A stretch of DNA of 64,000 nucleotides from positions 696,661 to 760,660 of the forward strand of contig NZ_OY761810.1 in assembly GCF_963664915.1 (NCBI RefSeq), in the 5' to 3' direction. Below, one piece after another: positions 59,757 to 64,000 of this stretch. A program made the position numbers and the translations under genes. This stretch comes from an uncultured Caproiciproducens sp. Its GTDB lineage: Bacteria > Bacillota > Clostridia > Oscillospirales > Acutalibacteraceae. Every line of letters starts with the position of its first letter. Position 1 is the first letter of the stretch. The notes beneath the pieces are model-generated. The model did no database searches. It worked only from the letters and a program-made list of their open reading frames with translations, and was not told the origin of the DNA.

Positions 59757-61865
59757 TTACTTAATTTTACATATAAATAAAACATTCTTTTTATCAATAT
59801 AATAAAACATATTATTTCCTATAGCTTGTAGTTGAACTACTTCATTAATTTCTACATATGTAAGATGTATTTTTCGCTTATTATCGATTATTAAAATACG
59901 TGCTTTATTATCATTTTCAATTCCTAGCCAATAATCTCCTATAGCAAATTTTATATTATCCACATTCTCATAATCAATTAATGGCGGATTTAACTCATCA
60001 TAACAGTTGATAAGACAATTTCTATTATAATTATATATATATTTAGGACATACTGTCATAAACTCTGAACGACATAAAACTTCCACTCTGTTAGGAACAT
60101 CATATAAATTAATTTTCAATTTTTTTTTATTATTATTTACTATACAAAATCTGTCATTTACATCTACAAATTCAATTTGATCAAATTTTTCAAATATAAA
60201 CTTACCCAATTTTATGTTTATATAATCGACAATTTTGTTATTATCAAAATCATAAACATATATTTTATTTTCAGACATAAATATCGCTCTGTTACCAGCA
60301 TTTAAAAATTTAAAATCATCCCATAAAGCAATCCATTCCGCCATGATATCAGATTTGATATATTGATTATTTTCTTTTACATAAAACAAACGGTTCTTTT
60401 CTCCATTGTGATATATGTATTTACCATTATACGACGCTTCCCATAAGCCATCATTTGTAAAATCTTGCATTTCAATTGTTTCATTTATTACATTATTTCT
60501 ATATACAACTATATTTCCCTGATTACAAATAGTCAATATATCTTTTGTATATAAAGTTTTCGAAAAGACAATAATATTGTCAGTTTCAATTTTTTCTAAA
60601 ATCTCTATTACCGAAGTTATTTCTATTTCAATTTGAATATTTTTACAGCTCAGCCTAAAATCAGTAAAAAGAATACTATCATTTATAAAATGTATTTTTG
60701 CAGTTAGTTCATTATCTATTTCTTTTGAAATAGCAAAATGATTTTTTAATTTTTGATTCTTGCTTATATACAAATTTCCAATGTCATTGCAATTAACAGA
60801 ATCTTTTATTTTTTTATACAGCCACAAATCGGATTCAGAACGAATATACCATCTATCACCTTTATCTATTAAATGCGCATTTCCTAAATATATATTCATA
60901 TTATTAAACTTTTTTAATCTTTCTATCTCTTGAGTGTCTCTAAAATATGAATTTCGGAATAGATTTGACATCGTTTCTCCTGTAAACGACAAAGTTTTTA
61001 ATTTATATTGTTTACTTATATTTTCATCCTCTTGGAAAATATTAAACAAATTTAAAGCAAAAACGAGATCATGCAAATTTTGGAATCTTTGATCTATTTT
61101 AAAGGAAAATCCTTTATTAAAAATTAAGTTTATAATTTTAAGCCTTTCTGAACCAATCCACTGCATCTTTAAAACATTTTCAAATCTTTGGTGTGGCATA
61201 TAACCATCACTATCAGATAGCTGTTTTGGACTATTCCCAGTTATCATAAAAAATAAGATAGCCACACATAGAGTAATATCTGATCGAAAATCTTGTTTGT
61301 CTCCAATTTTAAGTTCAGGTAAAGATAAAAATCTATTACCCAATTCATCATTCTTTCGCGTAATTTGATTATCAAAATTTTCATCATATGCTATACCAAA
61401 ATCGACCAATGATACTTCTTTTAACTTGCTATTTCTGCAAATTATATTATCAGGCTTTATATCTCTATGAATTAAACCCTGCCTATGATAATAATCCATT
61501 ATTTGTATGAGATTCATACATGCTATTAAAATATCATCAAAGCATTTACTTTTTTGAGAATTTACCGTATCTGTTAATGTACGCCCCTCTATGTATTCCA
61601 TTACATAATAAGGGTTAGCAATATCAAGAGAGCTTTCCATGATAGCAGGAATTTCAGGTGATAAGTCTAATTTCTGTAATATTCTGATCTCTTGTTTGAA
61701 CCTTTCTTTCCTTTCAGAATTCTCTTTGCTCTTTAATATTTTTATTACATACCTACAATCTTTTTCAAGAGTTGTATTTCTAACTATTCCTGTTTCACCT
61801 TGTCCAGTTTCAGGAAAAGCATTTTCAACTAGCCATTTATCAAATAATATTTTACCTTTTTCCAT
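59757..61865 (-). CDS. Ser/Thr protein kinase with propeller-like C-terminal half
   Basis: 702 residues, strikingly AT-rich. Hanks-type kinase domain at about 8-275: glycine loop ETGQGETGIV (19-28), Lys42 in YVIKILK, HRDIKPDN (133-140, catalytic Asp135), VDFGIAY (Asp155), and a short activation segment ending SLPE. No transmembrane helix or PASTA repeats follow; instead about 400 residues of short beta-type repeats (NAHLIDKGDRWYIRSESDLW, NRAIFMSENKIYVYDF, FYYIDKKNVLFICK) that look like a degenerate WD/beta-propeller sensor. It is soluble and not the housekeeping PrkC. Context suggests a defence or stress-sensing kinase. Confidence 0.85.
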   Translation of the reverse strand: MEKGKILFDKWLVENAFPETGQGETGIVRNTTLEKDCRYVIKILKSKENSERKERFKQEIRILQKLDLSPEIPAIMESSLDIANPYYVMEYIEGRTLTDTVNSQKSKCFDDILIACMNLIQIMDYYHRQGLIHRDIKPDNIICRNSKLKEVSLVDFGIAYDENFDNQITRKNDELGNRFLSLPELKIGDKQDFRSDITLCVAILFFMITGNSPKQLSDSDGYMPHQRFENVLKMQWIGSERLKIINLIFNKGFSFKIDQRFQNLHDLVFALNLFNIFQEDENISKQYKLKTLSFTGETMSNLFRNSYFRDTQEIERLKKFNNMNIYLGNAHLIDKGDRWYIRSESDLWLYKKIKDSVNCNDIGNLYISKNQKLKNHFAISKEIDNELTAKIHFINDSILFTDFRLSCKNIQIEIEITSVIEILEKIETDNIIVFSKTLYTKDILTICNQGNIVVYRNNVINETIEMQDFTNDGLWEASYNGKYIYHNGEKNRLFYVKENNQYIKSDIMAEWIALWDDFKFLNAGNRAIFMSENKIYVYDFDNNKIVDYINIKLGKFIFEKFDQIEFVDVNDRFCIVNNNKKKLKINLYDVPNRVEVLCRSEFMTVCPKYIYNYNRNCLINCYDELNPPLIDYENVDNIKFAIGDYWLGIENDNKARILIIDNKRKIHLTYVEINEVVQLQAIGNNMFYYIDKKNVLFICKIK

Positions 61866-61922
61866 AATTATTTTCCTTAGACTTTCTATTATTTTATATT
61901 TTTAAAAATATACATTACTAAT

Positions 61923-61991
61923 TTGTCAAGGTCAGGTAGTATTTTCAGACACTCGCAAACACCTAAAAATACTACCTGATGACCTTGACAA
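61923..61991. repeat. Long inverted repeat upstream of the kinase gene
   Basis: A 23-base left arm (61923-61945, ttgtcaaggtcaggtag-tatttt) and a 26-base right arm (61966-61991) pair with a 3-base bulge; the 20-base loop carries cagacact and actcgcaaacac. On the minus strand the left arm includes TTGACA about 60 bases before the kinase start, so it can double as promoter/operator. It may also be a transposon end pair or RNA hairpin. Confidence 0.7.
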
Positions 61992-62016
61992 CGGAATAAA
62001 CAATAAAATAAGATTA

Positions 62017-62046
62017 GGGGCATTTCACACACCTGTGAAATGCCCC
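62017..62046 (-). terminator. Terminator after the recombinase gene
   Basis: Perfect 13-bp stem ggggcatttcaca / tgtgaaatgcccc with a 4-base loop. On the minus strand it is followed by taatcttatttta. The bases between 62047 and 62310 contain no gene. Confidence 0.65.
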
Positions 62047-62310
62047 TATTTGCATATTATCGGTGCTTTATCGCTATTATACCGCTTTTATTCCTATAAG
62101 TCACCAAATTTTGCCATTAATATTTTCGGTTTTATATTTTCTCCAGCAAGCACACCGATTCGCAATGCTCTGTTCGTAGAGACACATAGACTATAGTTAG
62201 CATATAAACTTCGCATAATTAGGGGTTGGATTGCTATATCATCTCTCTGCCACATAATTATGCCACAATCTGTAATTCGACACTATTATAAGCCTTTTTA
62301 GGAAATATTT

Positions 62311-63192
62311 TCACAATATTGAACAAGTAATTTTCGTCCCAGCCAAAAAGATCACCGCGAGCTTTCCATCTGGTGTGACCTCGATATGGTCGAGGATTTG
62401 AAGAGATAATTCATAATCAAACATCTCAATCCGGCCTACCTCTGAAAGCATCCGAATCATCTCGTTCGCCCGGTAACGCACCAGAATATCAAGACTTGTC
62501 GTCGCGGTGCGATGAAAGCTGGCGACGTACCGCAGGCGGTGGCTAACAAGCAGGTTCCACGCTTTCACAAAAGCCTTCTCCGGCGCGTCGGCGGGAATCT
62601 GAATATCTGTGCAGAGCATCTGCCGCTCGGCGGACATCTTGCGGTGTTTTGCCCGGTAGCGCGCCGCTCGGCTGTCCGTATCCTTGCTCCACAGCGCCAT
62701 TGGCGGCGGCGTGAAGGTTCGCCCAGAAACCTCCGTTACGTGCTTGCCGCAGAAGCTGCTGCATCGCCAGTATTTCCGGTCTTCCTCACCGATCCGCTTT
62801 GATTTCAAAAGCATATATGTAGACCCGCAGACCGAGCAAGTAATTCTTGCCGAAAGCGGGTTTTCTTTGTTATGGTTATGATACTTGCCGATGCGGTGGG
62901 CATGGCAATACTGCTCTTGCCGCTCAAGTTCCAGCCGGACGCATTCCCATGTATCCTTATCTATAATTGCGGGATGGCTGTCCTCAATATAGTATTGTGG
63001 CAGCTCTCCATTGTTGTCCGCACGCTTTTTCGTCAGATGGTCTGTGTTATAGGTTTTCTGAAACAGCGTATCCCCCTTGAACTTTTCATTTGTGAGGATT
63101 TGTCTTACACTGCTCAGATTCCAGACGACATTTCCTTGTTCGGATAATATACCGTCTTCCGTAAGATGAGCTGCGATTGCCCCAAGCGTCAT
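62311..63192 (-). pseudogene. Large serine recombinase lacking its catalytic domain
   Basis: About 290 residues: Recombinase domain (LGAIAAHLTEDGILSEQG, VRQILTNEKFKGDTLFQK, DSHPAIIDKDTWECVRLEL), then a zinc-ribbon (ITCSVCGSTYMLL, and WRCSSFCGKHV) and a C-terminal helical part. The N-terminal resolvase domain with the active Ser is missing; upstream, at about 63190, the DNA belongs to an RHS-repeat gene. It cannot recombine DNA. Its C-terminal end is related to the relic at 58047. Confidence 0.82.
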
Positions 63193-63330
63193 AGGTGTAT
63201 TCCACGACGGTATGCAGTTGCTGTCAGTAATGCCGGTTACGTCACCCTGAGCATTTGTCGTGTAGTAATAGGCTGTGCCATTGCAAGTGAAGCCTACCCG
63301 TGTGCTGTCGCTTACAATGCCATCATCGGA
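63186..63330 (-). pseudogene. RHS/YD-repeat protein fragment
   Basis: On the minus strand TRVGFTCNGTAYYYTTNAQG and DVTGITDSN are followed, after a small frame change, by VVEYTYDAWGNRS. YxxNAQGDVTGI and YxYDAWGN are the signature of RHS repeats in polymorphic toxins and wall-associated proteins. Only about 48 codons remain, joined directly to the recombinase fragment. Confidence 0.7.
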
Positions 63331-63346
63331 AAATCATTAGAATCTC

Positions 63347-63841
63347 TTAAGACAATAACGATATAAAAGAGATGAATACTGCCCAATCGACTATTGTTAT
63401 AAAAAAGTAAATGAACAATTTTATGCCCGTTTTCATTTTAGGTAATATTGCTACTCTTAAGATTGCTATTGCTCCCGCAACTCCTAAGAGAGCAGGTATT
63501 GCACCACCAAGAGCGACGATAGGGATCAGCGCACATGCTACAACAAAAATCCAAACCCACCCTGGAATGCTTTTTAATGGCATATACGCTTTCCTACTGC
63601 TTAGATATTTTCCATCGATTGCAATATCCACCTTATTGCCGATTAAGACAAATCGAGCTTCTTTGCCACCAAAGTTTATCGGTTGATCCAATCCGGCAAA
63701 ACTTTGGAAAGGTTTACGATCTAATTTGATTTCTTCTCCATTTACGGTTAGCTTGTGTTTTCCTGACCACTGGTTAGGAATAAACGAAATCTGATATGAC
63801 TTATTGTCCACAATGTATGACCAGTTTTGAGCTTTTGGCAT
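63347..63841 (-). CDS. Small membrane protein of unknown function
   Basis: 164 residues. An N-terminal soluble part of about 85 residues with beta-strand character (WSYIVDNKSYQISFIPNQWS, LTVNGEEIKLDR, KVDIAIDGKYLSS) is followed by two or three membrane segments (VWIFVVACALIPIVALGGAI, PALLGVAGAIAILRVAIL, LFIYFFITIVDWAVFISF). Not recognised. Its neighbourhood with an RHS fragment makes an immunity-protein role conceivable but unproven. Confidence 0.65.
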   Translation of the reverse strand: MPKAQNWSYIVDNKSYQISFIPNQWSGKHKLTVNGEEIKLDRKPFQSFAGLDQPINFGGKEARFVLIGNKVDIAIDGKYLSSRKAYMPLKSIPGWVWIFVVACALIPIVALGGAIPALLGVAGAIAILRVAILPKMKTGIKLFIYFFITIVDWAVFISFISLLS

Positions 63842-63880
63842 GCTATTTCAACTCCATAATTTTATTTTAGATACTACACA

Positions 63881-63913
63881 AATAGACTCAATGCAAGACA
63901 CATTGAGTCTATT
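63881..63913. terminator. Terminator between the last two genes
   Basis: Perfect 13-bp stem aatagactcaatg / cattgagtctatt with a 7-base loop. Confidence 0.7.
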
Positions 63914-63938
63914 TGCTAATATATTAGCCTAGGTAGAA

Positions 63939-64000
63939 CTATTTTTTCTTTCTCTTTTTTACCCACCTTTCAACTTTATAATAAGTTTGGCCATTTTTAC
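63939..64000 (-). CDS. 3' end of a gene running off the window
   Basis: The last 20 codons on the minus strand read KNGQTYYKVERWVKKRKKK before TAG. Basic C-terminus; family unknown. The terminator at 63881 follows it at a fitting distance, which supports it being a real gene end. Confidence 0.4.
   Translation of the reverse strand, partial: KNGQTYYKVERWVKKRKKK

Overview
The window looks like a Clostridia chromosome (Bacillota; an Oscillospirales- or Lachnospirales-like background is my best guess). The grounds are strong AGGAGG-type ribosome binding sites, sigma-A promoters of the TTGACA-N17-TATAAT form, a PTS/HPr operon, an FCD-type GntR regulator, a VanS/BcrA-like resistance module, and debris of conjugative elements and siphophages typical of gut or sediment Clostridia. 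Base composition is mosaic: metabolic operons and phage genes are moderate in GC, whereas the 59.7-61.9 kb kinase gene is very AT-rich.

Layout. 0-1.9 kb: MacB/FtsX-type ABC exporter, cut by the window start. 2.2-3.8 kb: mosaic of relics (IS110 transposase, hsdM, element-borne sigma-like protein). 4.4-10 kb: an ArsR-controlled metalloid island (ferredoxin, ArsP-type permease, MFS exporter, MoaF-like protein, thioredoxin-like protein, ArsR), with ATCAA-N6-TTGAT operators at both ends of the transcribed block and a broken arsA beyond it. 10-12.3 kb: gamma-carbonic anhydrase and a berberine-bridge-type flavoprotein, converging on a shared terminator. 13.4-20.6 kb: a minus-strand operon with FCD regulator, LarA-like racemase (frameshifted in an A7/T7 tract), GlcNAc-type PTS IIBC, IIA, an HPr paralogue with Arg at position 46, NagA and glycerate kinase. 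20.7-23.2 kb: relics (flavodoxin, MATE, group II intron, truncated HTH) around an intact YoaP-like acetyltransferase. 23.2-27.6 kb: two-component system plus BcrA/LanFEG-type ABC exporter. 27.9-31.4 kb: HipA-like kinase gene and conjugative-element debris.

31.7-45.8 kb is the metabolic centrepiece: a DinB-like gene, a five-gene Liv-type ABC importer, and a catabolic cluster of DeoR regulator, aldo-keto reductase, PfkB kinase, class II aldolase, Zn-dehydrogenase, MFS transporter, AlsE-like epimerase and a second Zn-dehydrogenase. Its order matches E. coli ydjF-G-H-I-J-K-L with the epimerase inserted between K and L. Six AATGTTTT repeats surround the promoter at 45.7 kb and a related palindrome precedes the DeoR gene, suggesting the operator.

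46-49.5 kb: YafY/WYL regulator divergent from a DJ-1/PfpI protein, then two envelope-protein genes. 49.4-56.6 kb: a decayed siphoprophage in which deletions have fused unrelated genes. The tail-tube region survives, including a tail-chaperone gene with a canonical A_AAA_AAC -1 frameshift site, and two antitoxin/toxin loci sit between chaperone and tape-measure genes. 56.7-64 kb: further element debris and a two-gene AT-rich island (a 702-aa Ser/Thr kinase with a propeller-like C-terminal half, and an unrecognised 260-aa protein), bounded by related serine-recombinase relics and a long inverted repeat. It is the best candidate for an undescribed, possibly defensive, system. Everything here is by-eye sequence reading; no database search was possible.
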